DNA of 64,000 bases from Firmicutes bacterium AM31-12AC (GCA_003480425.1 QUJA01000003.1:62001-126000), one strand, 5' to 3'; positions 52,275 through 61,784 are shown, numbered from the stretch's first letter. The notes: generated by a model not told the origin, from the letters alone. Numbers and translations are program-made.

Positions 52275-53672
52275 ATGAGTCAAGAAATGAAAACTGCCCC
52301 TGCAGCAGAAAATAAAATGGGAACCATGCCGATTGGTAAACTTCTGTTTAACATGTCTTTACCTATGATGATTTCCATGCTCGTGCAGGCACTTTATAAT
52401 ATTGTAGACAGTATTTTTGTATCTAAATTATCTGAAAATGCACTTACTGCCGTTTCACTCGCCTTCCCTTTGCAGATGCTCTTAATCGCTGTTGCAACTG
52501 GTACCGGCGTCGGTATGAATGCATTGCTTTCCAAAGCACTTGGTGAACGTCGCTCAGACGAAGTAAATCGAATTGCTTCCAATGCGGCATTTCTCTATTT
52601 TGTAAGTTACGTCGTAATTTGTATTCTCGGGTTTACTATTGTCAAACCTTTTTACATGAGTCAGATGGGACATGCCGATGTTGAGATTATGGAGATGGGA
52701 ATCGACTACTTAAGTACTGTTATGATTTTTTCTTTCGGTTTACTTTCACAGATTTATTTTGAGCGTCTTCTGACTTCAACCGGAAAGACGATCTTCAGCA
52801 TGACTTCACAGTTATGTGGAGCGATTACAAATATCATTCTTGATCCGATCTTAATTTTCGGATTATGCGGACTCCCTAAGATGGGTGTGACCGGTGCTGC
52901 TGTCGCAACCGTGATCGGACAATGCGTTGCCGCAGTCGTTGCCTTTACGTGCAATCACAAATACAACCACGAGGTAAAACTTATCTTCCGCGGTTTTCGT
53001 CCAAGCGGAAGAATTATCGGAACAATTTATGCGATTGGTATTCCTTCTATCATCATGCAGTCCATTGGTTCTGTTATGACATACTCCATGAACCGTATTT
53101 TGATTGAATTTTCTTCAACTGCCACTGCTGTTTTTGGTGTGTACTTCAAACTACAAAGCTTCTTCTTTATGCCTGTATTTGGTTTAAACAATGGTATTAC
53201 TCCAATCATTGCATTCAACTATGGTGCACAAAACAGAAAACGTATGGTTAAAACAATTAAATTAAGTATGATTACTGCATTCTGCCTGACATTTATCGGA
53301 TTCCTTTGTTTTGAATTTATTCCTCAGGCATTGCTTGGAATGTTTAGTGCATCCGCAGATATGCTCAAAATCGGCGTCCCTGCACTTCGGATCATCGGTA
53401 TCCATTATCTGATCGCATGGTTCTGCATCATCTGCGGTACCGTATTCCAGGCTCTTGGAAAAGCAGTATTCAGCATGATCGTATCCATTATGCGTCAGCT
53501 TATTATTTTGGTTCCTGCAGCCTATATTTTATCTAAGCTTGGAGGACTCCACGCGGTATGGTGGTCTTTCCCTATTGCAGAAATTGTATCCCTTACGGTT
53601 TCATTATTCTTTCTTTTCCGAATTTATCGTACTATTATTTCAACGATTCCGGACGGAAGTGATATTTTATAA
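52275..53672 (+). CDS. MATE-family efflux transporter
   Basis: The 465-residue protein has twelve predicted helices and the MATE pattern: PIGKLLFNMSLPMMISMLVQ at the start, YNIVDSIFVSKL, ALGERRSDEVNRIASNA and LDPILIFG. Family members export cationic drugs or metabolites by Na+ or H+ antiport; the substrate is unknown. AAGGAGG lies 7 bases before the ATG. It is a single gene ending in the terminator at 53683-53721. Confidence 0.93.
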   Translation: MSQEMKTAPAAENKMGTMPIGKLLFNMSLPMMISMLVQALYNIVDSIFVSKLSENALTAVSLAFPLQMLLIAVATGTGVGMNALLSKALGERRSDEVNRIASNAAFLYFVSYVVICILGFTIVKPFYMSQMGHADVEIMEMGIDYLSTVMIFSFGLLSQIYFERLLTSTGKTIFSMTSQLCGAITNIILDPILIFGLCGLPKMGVTGAAVATVIGQCVAAVVAFTCNHKYNHEVKLIFRGFRPSGRIIGTIYAIGIPSIIMQSIGSVMTYSMNRILIEFSSTATAVFGVYFKLQSFFFMPVFGLNNGITPIIAFNYGAQNRKRMVKTIKLSMITAFCLTFIGFLCFEFIPQALLGMFSASADMLKIGVPALRIIGIHYLIAWFCIICGTVFQALGKAVFSMIVSIMRQLIILVPAAYILSKLGGLHAVWWSFPIAEIVSLTVSLFFLFRIYRTIISTIPDGSDIL

Positions 53673-53682
53673 AAAAAGAAAC

Positions 53683-53721
53683 GCACTTGTAAGACATTCA
53701 AAACTTACAAGTGCATTTTTT
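53683..53721 (+). terminator. terminator after the MATE gene
   Basis: GCACTTGTAAG and CTTACAAGTGC pair perfectly around a 10-base loop, followed by a T run. The A-rich 5' side would let it work in both directions. Confidence 0.85.
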
Positions 53722-53900
53722 ATCTCAGTCGAGAAGACTCCCACCTCTTCAGGTGGTGAGTAATAGCAAATTTGTCTCAGTGGGAGTCCAATCTCCGACT
53801 GAGATAAACGCTCCGCGAGGATTCGCAGTGATTCTGATAGGAATATGTCAGCTTCGCTGACCAGAATCACGCGCCAAGTCTCACGGACGTTCGACTTGAA
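53721..53900. repeat. intergenic repeat family C, copy 3 (longest)
   Basis: It begins TATCTCAGTCGAGAAGACTC, includes GGTGGTGAGTAATAGCAAAT, TCAGTGGGAGTCCAATCTCC and the inverted end CGACTGAGATAAACGCTCCG, then continues with GTCAGCTTCGCTGACC and ends at the conserved TTCGACTTGAA. The first half matches the copy at 14562-14683 inverted; the second half matches 47411-47510 inverted. It lies between a terminator and the stop of the next minus-strand gene. Confidence 0.75.
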
Positions 53901-53904
53901 TTTA

Positions 53905-55991
53905 TTATTTATCTGCCAGATGCTGCGTATAATTTTTTAATTCATCTTGAATCTCAACCAGACATTTAATAAGCAATGGGTTAAATGCTCCACATTCACC
54001 ATTCTGAATCATCTGAATAGCTGTTTCATGTGAAAATGCTTTCTTATAACATCGCTCGCTGGTCAAGGCATCATATACATCTGCCATCGAAACGATCTGG
54101 GCACTGATTGGAATCTCATCTCCCTTCAATCCATCCGGATACCCCCGACCATTCCATCGTTCATGATGCCACCTTGTGATTTCATATGCTGTATGCAGCA
54201 AAGGCTCAAATTGAAAGTTATCCAGCTTAGTCAATATCTCTGCTCCGCACATACTATGTGTCTTCATAATCGCAAATTCTTCATCTGTCAGTTTTCCAGG
54301 CTTATTGAGAATTCTTTCATCGATTGCGATTTTCCCTATATCATGAAGCGCCGATGCAAGAGGAATATTTTCTTTCTCTTCCGGACTGATATCATATTTA
54401 TTCGTAACCTTAAGTAAATGCTCCAGCATCATTTCCGTAATCATACGGATATGACGAACATGATCTCCGCTTTCTCCGTTACGGAATTCAACAATCTGAC
54501 TTAAAACCCCTACTAACGTAGACGTATTGTGTTCACGTTTCTGTATCTGTTCCGAAACCATTTTTACCAGTCTTCGTTGTTTCGAATAAAGTTTTATCGT
54601 GTTCATTACGCGTCGATAAACAACCCTTGCATCAAATGGTCGATTAACATAGTCTGACGCTCCCAGGTCATACGCTCTTCGAATGGCCTCTTCTGAATCC
54701 TCACTGGAAATCATAATAACAGGAACATCCTCTATCATTTGATTTTCATTCATCGCACGTAAAACTTCAAATCCATCCAACACCGGCATATTTATGTCCA
54801 GCAGTACTAACGCGATATCCTTTTTATTTTTATAAAGTATGTTCAAACACTCCTGTCCATCTTTTGCCTCCAATATCCGATAATCATCTTCCAATATTAC
54901 AGACAGCAGTTCTCGATTCATCATAGAATCATCTACGATTAAAATTTGTTGTTTGATATTTTCCTGCACAGAAGTATGTAAATATTGTTTTTCTCCCTCT
55001 TGATATACAACAACTTCGTCCTTTTTATTCTTTGCCTGATACATTAACTGGTCGACATAGCACACGACATCTTCTATCGCATCTTCCTTATTTTTTATCG
55101 TTCCGCCTATACTCAAAGACAGATGTAAATATGAATATCCCGGAATTACTACATTCCGTACTTTATCCCGAATCTGATTCAATTTATTTTTCAAAGCTTC
55201 TTCCTGGACATCTGAAAGAATCAGTAAAAATTCATCCCCACCATATCGGATCAACATATCCTCCTCCCCGATACAAGATAAAACCACCTCTGTGGCAGTC
55301 TTGAGTGCAACATCACCAACATGATGTCCATATGTATCATTACTGACCTTAAAATCGTCCAGATCCATTAAGGCAATTCCGGCATTCTCAACAGAGTTTT
55401 TACAACTTCTTCATAGTATCGTCGATTAAACGCTCCGGTCAGTGCATCGCGATATATTTTATTATTGTAATTTTTTTCTCTTTTTAACAGTCTTTCCAGT
55501 TCTTTGTTTTTCTGTTCCAACTCTTTTTTATATTGCTCCAGATGATATTGCTCTGTCCTGTCAAGCACGTAATTAATTGCCAGAACATCTCCTGTTTCTT
55601 CATCCTCAAAGAGTGCCATATGATTTTCCGCAAGCATCGGTTCATATGTTACTGTTCTTGTCCAGTAATAAAATGTAATGTGCTGCTCTCCCTTGTAAAA
55701 ACGTTCTAAAAGTTTCTCTCGGTTCACAGTTTCCAAAAATTCTTCTCTTCCCTCTTCCGGAATTGTTAAAGCCCACATCTTGACCAGTTCTGAAAAACTG
55801 GAATTTTCCGGCATTCCCAATTGTTCGTTTAAATCATATTCTACTCCGTCCAGTACCTGATACATAACCCCCGGCACCAGGTCCTTCGTAAGATTTATTC
55901 TACAATATCCATCCGCAATTGCAAAAACCGCCTGCTCTAAAAATTGATTATTTAAATTAATCCTTTTCTTATTTTTGTCCATCTTTGCCAC
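53905..55991 (-). pseudogene. c-di-GMP signalling protein: PAS-like - GGDEF - receiver - HD-GYP, frameshifted
   Basis: Two frames join to one protein of about 695 residues. The N-terminal part (ATG 55991) is a PAS-like sensor followed by a coil (EQYKKELEQKNKELERLLKR) and the GGDEF start DALTGAFNRRYYEE. The remainder begins ALMDLDDFKVSNDTYG and holds RYGGDEFLLIL, a receiver (LLDINMPVLDGFEVL) and HD-GYP (ALHDIGKIAI, WHHERWNGRGYPDGL). One base is missing at the five-T run 55397-55401. Restoring it gives continuous GGDEF sequence, so this is either a recent lesion or an error. It is the last gene of the 53905-59040 operon and a paralogue of 43019-45010. Confidence 0.85.
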
Positions 55992-56012
55992 AACTTCCTT
56001 GTCTAAGACTAT

Positions 56013-58241
56013 TTATATTTCATTCTCATCACTTCTAACGTGTATTTCATTTTCTGCTTTATTTCCTCTGTTTTTCTTAGTGATAACCTTGAAAACAGTC
56101 TCAACCAGCACTTCCCTATTCAATGGTTTTGCTATATGCGCATCCATTCCCGCTTCTTTTGCTTTCATCTTATCATCTGTAAATGCATTGGCTGTCATTG
56201 CTATGATCGGTATTGTCTTTGCATCTGCTCTGCCCATTTTTCGAATCGTTTCTGAAGCAGTTAATCCGTCCATAATCGGCATCATTACATCCATAAGAAT
56301 TGCATCATATGTCCCAACGGAAGATTTTTCAAAGTAATCCACCGCTTCTTTTCCATTTTTCACCTTTGTCACCACAGCGCCTTCATCTGTCACAATAAAC
56401 TCCGCAATTTCCATATTCAGCTCATTATCTTCTACAAGCAAAATATGCAATCCATGAAGAGATGCCGCAGTTTTTTCTTCTTTTTCCATCCTGTCAGTCT
56501 CGGTATCAATCTTAAACGGAATCTGAATTACAAATGTAGTTCCGACTCCTTCTTCACTTTCAAACTGAATCGTTCCACCCATTTTTTCTACGAGACTTTT
56601 TGTAATTGGCATTCCAAGTCCTGTTCCACCATATTTAGAACGGCTTCCTGCATTTTCCTGTGCAAATGGTTCAAAAATCACTTTCTGAAATTCTCTGCTC
56701 ATACCGATTCCGGTATCTTGACAGATGAATTCAATCATCGTCATGCCTGCCTGATTATAAGGAACTTCTCTGCATTGAATATATATACTTCCATTATCCT
56801 TATTGTATTTCACCGCATTACTCAGAATATTCATCCATACCCTTTTCACATGTGCCGGACTGCCAATCAGATTCCAATGAGTTATTTCCTGTTTTTCCCG
56901 AATCAGCTTAATATTTCTCTCCTCTGCCAACAACTCAATTACTGTCAGTACCTCTTCTGAAATATTATGCAAATCAAACGGACTCTCTTCCAAAATAACT
57001 TCACCGGATTCCAGCTTACTCATATCCAGAACTTCATTTACCAATCCCAATAATAAATTCGAAGCTTCTTTGATTTTTTCACGACATTCTGTCTGTTTAT
57101 CCAAATCCTCTGCATAATGTTCTGCCACATCAAGCATGCCGCAGATTCCATTAATCGGAGTACGGATGTCATGGCTCATTCGCTGGAGGAACTCAGTTTT
57201 TGCTCTATTCGCAGCTTCCGCTCTTTTTGCTGCCTTAAGAAGCTCTTCTTTATACTTCTCTTCTTTTTCTCTTTCTTGTTTTTCTCGCTCCGCACTTGCT
57301 TTCTGTATCCTCACCCATGAAACACTAAGCAAAAGCAAATATAAAAACGTCACAAGAATTACATTTAACGGAAGATTCTGAAATATTTTTTTATCCGGAA
57401 TATATGCATAAATGTAATAATCTCTTTGTTTTAGCATAATTCCATAACATCCGGTTCCTTCATTTTTCAAATGAAAAATATGATGACTATCCGTATGCTG
57501 TTTCATTGTCTGGACAACCTCATTTTCAGCTGTAGACTGTCCTAACAGATTTTCGTCGTTGCTGGCAATAATCATCCCGCTATCTGCAACAACAATTGTT
57601 CCGTCCTTTTCCGTACTGTAACCATTTAAAAGGCTCTGCATTGTCAATGTATAATTTCGCATATATTCTGACGGAGTATAATAATATATAGCAACCACTC
57701 CCGGAGCGTCTTTTCTGGCACAGGCTGCAAGATCAATACAACTGCCATCATCAAGATTGATTCTCTCAGAATACGAACGTTCTTCATATTCTATATAATC
57801 CATAATGACATCTTTTTGTAAATAACGAACTGCTTTTTCCGTATATTTTTCGTTTGCACTATATTCACAAACTACACTTCCATCTGCATTAAGTACAAGA
57901 ATCCCATCCACCCACAGTGTCTGCAAATTTTCTTTTAATAATTTCTGGCTTAACTGCCCGCCATTTTCTATCTCAATATCGATGTTCGTGCTCATCTGAC
58001 GAGCACTCTCAATCGATCTAAGAAGACTTTTGGATTCTGTAGCCTCATTATAATGTGTATAAGTAGAACACTGAACCTTGACGTAATTTACAATCTCAAC
58101 CAGTCTTTGCTCCACTTCTGTCTTTTCCTTATGAAAAAAATACAATACAGAGGCTGCCACTACGCAGACACCTATCAAAGCCCCAAACATCCAGAAGCGC
58201 TTTTTCATTTCTTTTGGGTTTCTTTTAATACTCAAAACCAT
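56013..58241 (-). CDS. membrane hybrid sensor histidine kinase (Cache-like sensor, HisKA, HATPase, receiver)
   Basis: The 742-residue protein has membrane helices at about 16-35 and 295-315 flanking a Cache-like extracellular domain, a coiled linker, HisKA with the phospho-His in RMSHDIRTPINGI, an ATPase domain (NILSNAVKYNKDNGS, DTGIGM, KYGGTGLGM) and a C-terminal receiver (LLVEDNELNMEIAE, AILMDVMMPIMDG). It overlaps the solute-binding protein gene by 17 bases and lies 22 bases before the GGDEF/HD-GYP gene. The external binding protein may present the ligand to the sensor, and the receiver-containing GGDEF protein is a likely output (inference). The start at 58241 follows GGAGGT. Confidence 0.9.
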   Translation of the reverse strand: MVLSIKRNPKEMKKRFWMFGALIGVCVVAASVLYFFHKEKTEVEQRLVEIVNYVKVQCSTYTHYNEATESKSLLRSIESARQMSTNIDIEIENGGQLSQKLLKENLQTLWVDGILVLNADGSVVCEYSANEKYTEKAVRYLQKDVIMDYIEYEERSYSERINLDDGSCIDLAACARKDAPGVVAIYYYTPSEYMRNYTLTMQSLLNGYSTEKDGTIVVADSGMIIASNDENLLGQSTAENEVVQTMKQHTDSHHIFHLKNEGTGCYGIMLKQRDYYIYAYIPDKKIFQNLPLNVILVTFLYLLLLSVSWVRIQKASAEREKQEREKEEKYKEELLKAAKRAEAANRAKTEFLQRMSHDIRTPINGICGMLDVAEHYAEDLDKQTECREKIKEASNLLLGLVNEVLDMSKLESGEVILEESPFDLHNISEEVLTVIELLAEERNIKLIREKQEITHWNLIGSPAHVKRVWMNILSNAVKYNKDNGSIYIQCREVPYNQAGMTMIEFICQDTGIGMSREFQKVIFEPFAQENAGSRSKYGGTGLGMPITKSLVEKMGGTIQFESEEGVGTTFVIQIPFKIDTETDRMEKEEKTAASLHGLHILLVEDNELNMEIAEFIVTDEGAVVTKVKNGKEAVDYFEKSSVGTYDAILMDVMMPIMDGLTASETIRKMGRADAKTIPIIAMTANAFTDDKMKAKEAGMDAHIAKPLNREVLVETVFKVITKKNRGNKAENEIHVRSDENEI

Positions 58242-59040
58242 CCACCTCCAGATATTTTTCCGGGTTATCCAGATATTTTCCGATTATTTTCAACGATGTC
58301 CCATCCTGACGCATTTCTTCTAATATCTGATTCAACTCTTCACAAATGCCTCTGTCATCATTTTTAGCAAATGCAACACCTATTCCAACTGTCATCAATG
58401 GTTCTTCTAAAATACGAAAGTTTGTATCATAATCTTTCATATACTGTACAATAGACTCTTCATGTGCTGCTACTGCATCTACATAACCTTTTCCAAGAAA
58501 AGAGTAGATTAGTTCTCTATGACCAAGACTGATCAAATTAGCAAGCTTCGGAATTCTCTCATCCGTTCGTTTCAAAAAGATACCTTCTGGCTTAGTCGTT
58601 GACTGAACTGCAACATTTTTTCCTTCCAAATCTTTCAGTTCATAAATGTCACTGTTTTCATTTACCGCAACTACCTGGCGACTTGATATATATGGTCCTG
58701 CCCAGCGGTACTCATCCAGTCTTCCTTCCATGGAAAAGCATCCCATAATACAGTCAATTTCGCCACTTTCCACCAGTTCCTTTTTCTTCTCCCAGTTAAT
58801 CTGTACAACATCTACCTGATAGCCCATTCTTTCAAATGCTTCCGTTGCCAAATCTACATCAATTCCTGTCGGAATTCCATCTTCATTCAGATAATTATAT
58901 GGGGGATAGCTATCACTTCCAAGTGTAATTGTAGGCTTATTTTTTTCTTTTTTTTGATGCACTGATTCACTGCATCCTGTAAAAGATGTAATTAATATAC
59001 CCACAAGCAGCATCCCTGCAATAATTCTTCTTCCTTTCAT
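58225..59040 (-). CDS. solute-binding lipoprotein (family 3, amino-acid type), probably a sensor partner
   Basis: The 271-residue protein has a lipobox FTGC (Cys near residue 23) and a family-3 periplasmic-binding fold: TLGSDSYPPYNYLNEDGIPT, GIDVDLATEAFERMGY and GRLDEYRWAGPYISSRQVV. No ABC permease or ATPase is adjacent. Instead it overlaps the hybrid kinase gene, so it probably works as a ligand receptor for signalling rather than uptake. The ligand is unknown; amino acids or other small polar molecules are typical. Confidence 0.88.
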   Translation of the reverse strand: MKGRRIIAGMLLVGILITSFTGCSESVHQKKEKNKPTITLGSDSYPPYNYLNEDGIPTGIDVDLATEAFERMGYQVDVVQINWEKKKELVESGEIDCIMGCFSMEGRLDEYRWAGPYISSRQVVAVNENSDIYELKDLEGKNVAVQSTTKPEGIFLKRTDERIPKLANLISLGHRELIYSFLGKGYVDAVAAHEESIVQYMKDYDTNFRILEEPLMTVGIGVAFAKNDDRGICEELNQILEEMRQDGTSLKIIGKYLDNPEKYLEVDGFEY

Positions 59041-59103
59041 GTTGTTCCCACCTTGCTGTTTTTTATTCCTTCAGTTTCATTCAAATTAACTCTTCAAACC
59101 CAA

Positions 59104-59135
59104 AAGATGCATTGTCCTTCCAGACAATGCATCTT
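59104..59135 (-). terminator. hairpin in the leader of the signalling operon
   Basis: AAGATGCATTGTC and GACAATGCATCTT pair fully around a 6-base loop. On the minus strand it is followed by TTTT then GGG. It lies downstream of promoter 59217-59245 and before the lipoprotein gene, so it may be either the terminator of traX or an attenuator. Confidence 0.55.
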
Positions 59136-59216
59136 ACACATTACAATTAGCTATTATTCTATAGACATGTAACGTTTCGTCTTAGACTTTCAACTGACTC
59201 AATTATTTTTTTAATA

Positions 59217-59245
59217 ATTATACAGTTTCTGTATGAAAAAGTCCA
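59217..59245 (-). promoter_or_regulatory. candidate promoter of the signalling operon
   Basis: On the minus strand TGGACT (59245-59240), 17 bases, TATAAT (59222-59217), in the gap after traX and about 175 bases before the lipoprotein ATG. Confidence 0.5.
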
Positions 59246-59280
59246 TTCCTTTTTTTATCTTCTTATTGTTCTTCTTATTG

Positions 59281-60033
59281 TTAATTTACACACTCCAATA
59301 TCAACACAAGCACTAACATATGCACCGGATAAAACGCATAACAACTATACTGGAATAACTTGCTGTGATATCCCTGACGTCCACGATATAGCCAGATAGG
59401 AATCAAAGCCAGCAGTGCTAATCCTTGCTGGCAAAATTCAAATTTCACACCAAACAATTGGACCGGATACATCAAGCCTCCTAGTAATTCTATATTTATC
59501 CAATAAAGTGTAAGAAATTGCCCTAACAGACACCACCATTTTCGTCCTCTGAAAAAATAAAACCCAAATACTGTTAACACCCCGGCACCGTAATAATCTG
59601 CCATACATATAGTTCCTAATAGCATTCCCGTTATAACAACAAGGATTGCCACAAATAAGTACGCACATCTCTTTTGATTTTTGCGTGCCATTTCCATTAA
59701 ATGAATCCCTAAAATTCCCAGCAAAAATGTCCATATAACATTTTGATGAACCGGATAAAACCATGTTCCTCCATACATCAAATCAAATGGTATCTCTGAA
59801 AGTAACGCAAACAAAAACAATCTGGAAATATATTTTTTTAGGTTATGAGTATAAAAATATCCTTCCACCGTCATAAAAGCAAATATCGGAAAGGCCAGTC
59901 TCCCTGCACAAGTCAGCCACTCTTGAGCCGGAAAAAGTGTCGCCCATAGATGATCCATTAACATAAGTGTCATGGCAATAACATGTAATACCGCTGCACT
60001 GATATCTATCTGACTAAATTTGAATGATCTCAT
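59281..60033 (-). CDS. TraX-family membrane protein
   Basis: The 250-residue polytopic protein has the TraX pattern MTLMLMDHLWATLFP, GRLAFPIFAFMTVEGYFYT and LFALLSEIPFDLMY. The founding member acetylates F-pilin, and the fold belongs to a membrane acyltransferase group. No conjugation genes are present here, so the substrate is unknown. Its ATG overlaps the YitT stop (ATGA). Confidence 0.88.
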   Translation of the reverse strand: MRSFKFSQIDISAAVLHVIAMTLMLMDHLWATLFPAQEWLTCAGRLAFPIFAFMTVEGYFYTHNLKKYISRLFLFALLSEIPFDLMYGGTWFYPVHQNVIWTFLLGILGIHLMEMARKNQKRCAYLFVAILVVITGMLLGTICMADYYGAGVLTVFGFYFFRGRKWWCLLGQFLTLYWINIELLGGLMYPVQLFGVKFEFCQQGLALLALIPIWLYRGRQGYHSKLFQYSCYAFYPVHMLVLVLILECVN

Positions 60034-60902
60034 TTTGCTGGAGCTCCAATCGTTTTAGGCTGATAACGCATATCTGCCACCGTATACACTGTAATAAATG
60101 CCTTAGGATCGAGTTTATTAATATAACTCATCAACTTCTGATACTCGTTTTTATCTACAATAGTGATAATCTCATGTCTCTTATCCATATTATAAGCACC
60201 AAATGCTTCATATATTGTTGCTCCGCTATGCAGATCATGGATAATAAACTGGCGAAGTTCTTCTTCATACTGAGTAATAATGCAAACTCGCCTCTTCAGA
60301 TTTTGACCAAAGATAAAATGGTCCACTACCATACCATTGAAATATGTACCCAGAACACTTAGGACAACTGTCTTCTTATCATACACAAGTGCCGCTGACA
60401 ATGCCACACACATCCCGGCTAATGACATAGCTTTTCCCATCTCTATATGCAAATATTTATTCATGATCTTCGCTACAATATCAAGACCTCCGGAAGATGC
60501 ATTCATATTAAAAAGAATACTCAGACCTATGCTGACTACTAAAACATAACAAAGCACATCCAATTCCTGACTATCTGTCAATGAGCCGATATCCGGAAGA
60601 ATACGTTCAAATATCCATAAAAAAAATGGCAATGCAACACTAGTATAAACTGTCTTTGTCCCAAATTCTTTACCACATGTAATAAATCCAATCAACAGAA
60701 GTACTACATTCATAACCATTGTAATCACAGAGAGTGGCAATGGTATAAAATTTGTAAGGATGATTCCCAGACCTGAAATACTACTAACCGAAGTGTGGCT
60801 GGGAACCAAAAAGAAATATACCGCCGCAGCAATAATAAATACTGCTACAGTCAACGTAACTATCTCCCTTACAAGGTTTTTATAATCAATTTGTTTTTCC
60901 AT
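60030..60902 (-). CDS. YitT-family membrane protein (DUF161 plus DUF2179)
   Basis: The 290-residue protein has five or so hydrophobic segments in the first 190 residues, with FLVPSHTSVSSISGLGIILTN and FNMNASSGGLDIVAKIMNKY, and a C-terminal DUF2179 domain (about 205-285; GATIYEAFGAYNMDKRHEII). Function is not established. ATG 60902 lacks a strong ribosome site; a longer frame to 60962 would overlap the rubredoxin gene and was rejected. It is coupled to traX downstream. Confidence 0.85.
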   Translation of the reverse strand: MEKQIDYKNLVREIVTLTVAVFIIAAAVYFFLVPSHTSVSSISGLGIILTNFIPLPLSVITMVMNVVLLLIGFITCGKEFGTKTVYTSVALPFFLWIFERILPDIGSLTDSQELDVLCYVLVVSIGLSILFNMNASSGGLDIVAKIMNKYLHIEMGKAMSLAGMCVALSAALVYDKKTVVLSVLGTYFNGMVVDHFIFGQNLKRRVCIITQYEEELRQFIIHDLHSGATIYEAFGAYNMDKRHEIITIVDKNEYQKLMSYINKLDPKAFITVYTVADMRYQPKTIGAPAK

Positions 60903-60916
60903 TCTATTAAAAATTC

Positions 60917-61072
60917 TTATTCTTCTGAGAATTGATCCTTTCCGGCCATGCATAACGGACATTCAAAATCTTCCGGCACATCTTCCCATTTTGTTCCTGG
61001 TTCAATACCGCCTTCTGGATATCCCTGCTCCTCATCATATTCCCATCCACATAAATCACATACATACTTCAT
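60917..61072 (-). CDS. rubredoxin
   Basis: The 51-residue protein starts [20 protein letters not shown] and ends with [16 protein letters not shown]. The two CxxC pairs (CDLC, CPLC), Tyr/Trp near the iron site and the Gly-rich middle ([16 protein letters not shown]) define a one-iron rubredoxin, a soluble electron carrier. ATG 61072 has GGAGAT upstream. It lies 6 bases after the Hrb gene and belongs to the same operon. A likely partner is the flavodiiron protein at 14862-16028. Confidence 0.93.
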   Translation of the reverse strand: MKYVCDLCGWEYDEEQGYPEGGIEPGTKWEDVPEDFECPLCMAGKDQFSEE

Positions 61073-61078
61073 AATTCA

Positions 61079-61702
61079 TTATCTCCTTTCATATATTGGC
61101 TCGAAATCACTGATATCGTGTCCACAAAGAGGACATGTATAATCCGGTGGAAGCTCACTTCCTTCATAGACATAATTACAAATCTTACATCTCCAGCCAA
61201 CAATCTTCTTATCCTGAGGTATCTCTTTCTTCTTTGGTTTTACGCGATTCTGATAATCAGCGTAAGTAAGTGGTTCGTTCTCATTCAACAACTTCGCATC
61301 TGTCACTTCTGCAATAAACAATGTGTGTGTGCCAAGATCCTGCTGTTCTAAAACTTTCCCGCTAATAACAGCACATGTCTGATATCCCAAATATGGTATA
61401 TCGTTATGATCAACCGGCAACGAAAGATCTTTCATTTTATCCACATCTCTTCCTGACTGAAAACCAAAATGCTTAATTGTCTCAAAAGAACAATTCACAT
61501 CCAGCAGACTCAATGCAAATATACCACTCTCTTTAATTAAATCGCAGGTATAATTACTATTCAAAACGGATATTGCAATTCGAATTGGATTGTTCGCTAC
61601 CTGCATACAAGTGTTTGTAATACAACCATTCACTTTCTCACCAGAACGAGTAGACAACATAAATACTCCATACGACAGATTATAAAGTGCTTTTTTCTCC
61701 AT
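61079..61702 (-). CDS. hrb: high-molecular-weight rubredoxin (flavin reductase domain plus rubredoxin domain)
   Basis: The 207-residue fusion has an N-terminal flavoredoxin-like FMN domain (about 1-150; NGCITNTCMQVANNPIRIAI, FETIKHFGFQSGRDVDK) and a C-terminal rubredoxin (about 165-207; WRCKICNYVYEGSELPPDYTCPLCG). In Moorella such a protein passes electrons from NADH-dependent reductases to a flavodiiron NO reductase. It is the first gene of hrb-rubredoxin(-yitT-traX), with GGAGGT 8 bases before the ATG, and a Fur/PerR-like palindrome overlaps its transcript start. Confidence 0.94.
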   Translation of the reverse strand: MEKKALYNLSYGVFMLSTRSGEKVNGCITNTCMQVANNPIRIAISVLNSNYTCDLIKESGIFALSLLDVNCSFETIKHFGFQSGRDVDKMKDLSLPVDHNDIPYLGYQTCAVISGKVLEQQDLGTHTLFIAEVTDAKLLNENEPLTYADYQNRVKPKKKEIPQDKKIVGWRCKICNYVYEGSELPPDYTCPLCGHDISDFEPIYERR

Positions 61703-61726
61703 GCGACATACCTCCTTTGTTTATTA

Positions 61727-61741
61727 TAGTAATAATTACTA
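61727..61741 (-). promoter_or_regulatory. 15-bp palindrome, candidate Fur/PerR-family operator
   Basis: TAGTAATTATTACTA is a perfect 7-1-7 palindrome placed just after the -10 box, at about +8 to +22. It has the arrangement and A/T core of Per/Fur boxes. An additional half-site TAGTAATAA adjoins it. Control by PerR would fit the oxygen-defence role of the gene; no regulator gene is nearby. Confidence 0.5.
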
Positions 61742-61755
61742 TTATTACTATCTTT

Positions 61756-61784
61756 AATATAACTCACTTTTATAGTATTGTCAA
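61756..61784 (-). promoter_or_regulatory. promoter of the hrb operon
   Basis: On the minus strand TTGACA (61784-61779), 17 bases, TATATT (61761-61756), about 55 bases before the hrb ATG. Confidence 0.75.

Noticed and set aside
53905..55991. Two separate signalling genes at 53905-55368 and 55368-55991
   Set aside because: The GGDEF domain is cut in its middle, and restoring one base in a five-T run rebuilds it.
59281..60033. TraX as evidence of a conjugative element
   Set aside because: No relaxase, coupling protein or type IV secretion genes are present; chromosomal TraX homologues are common in this group.
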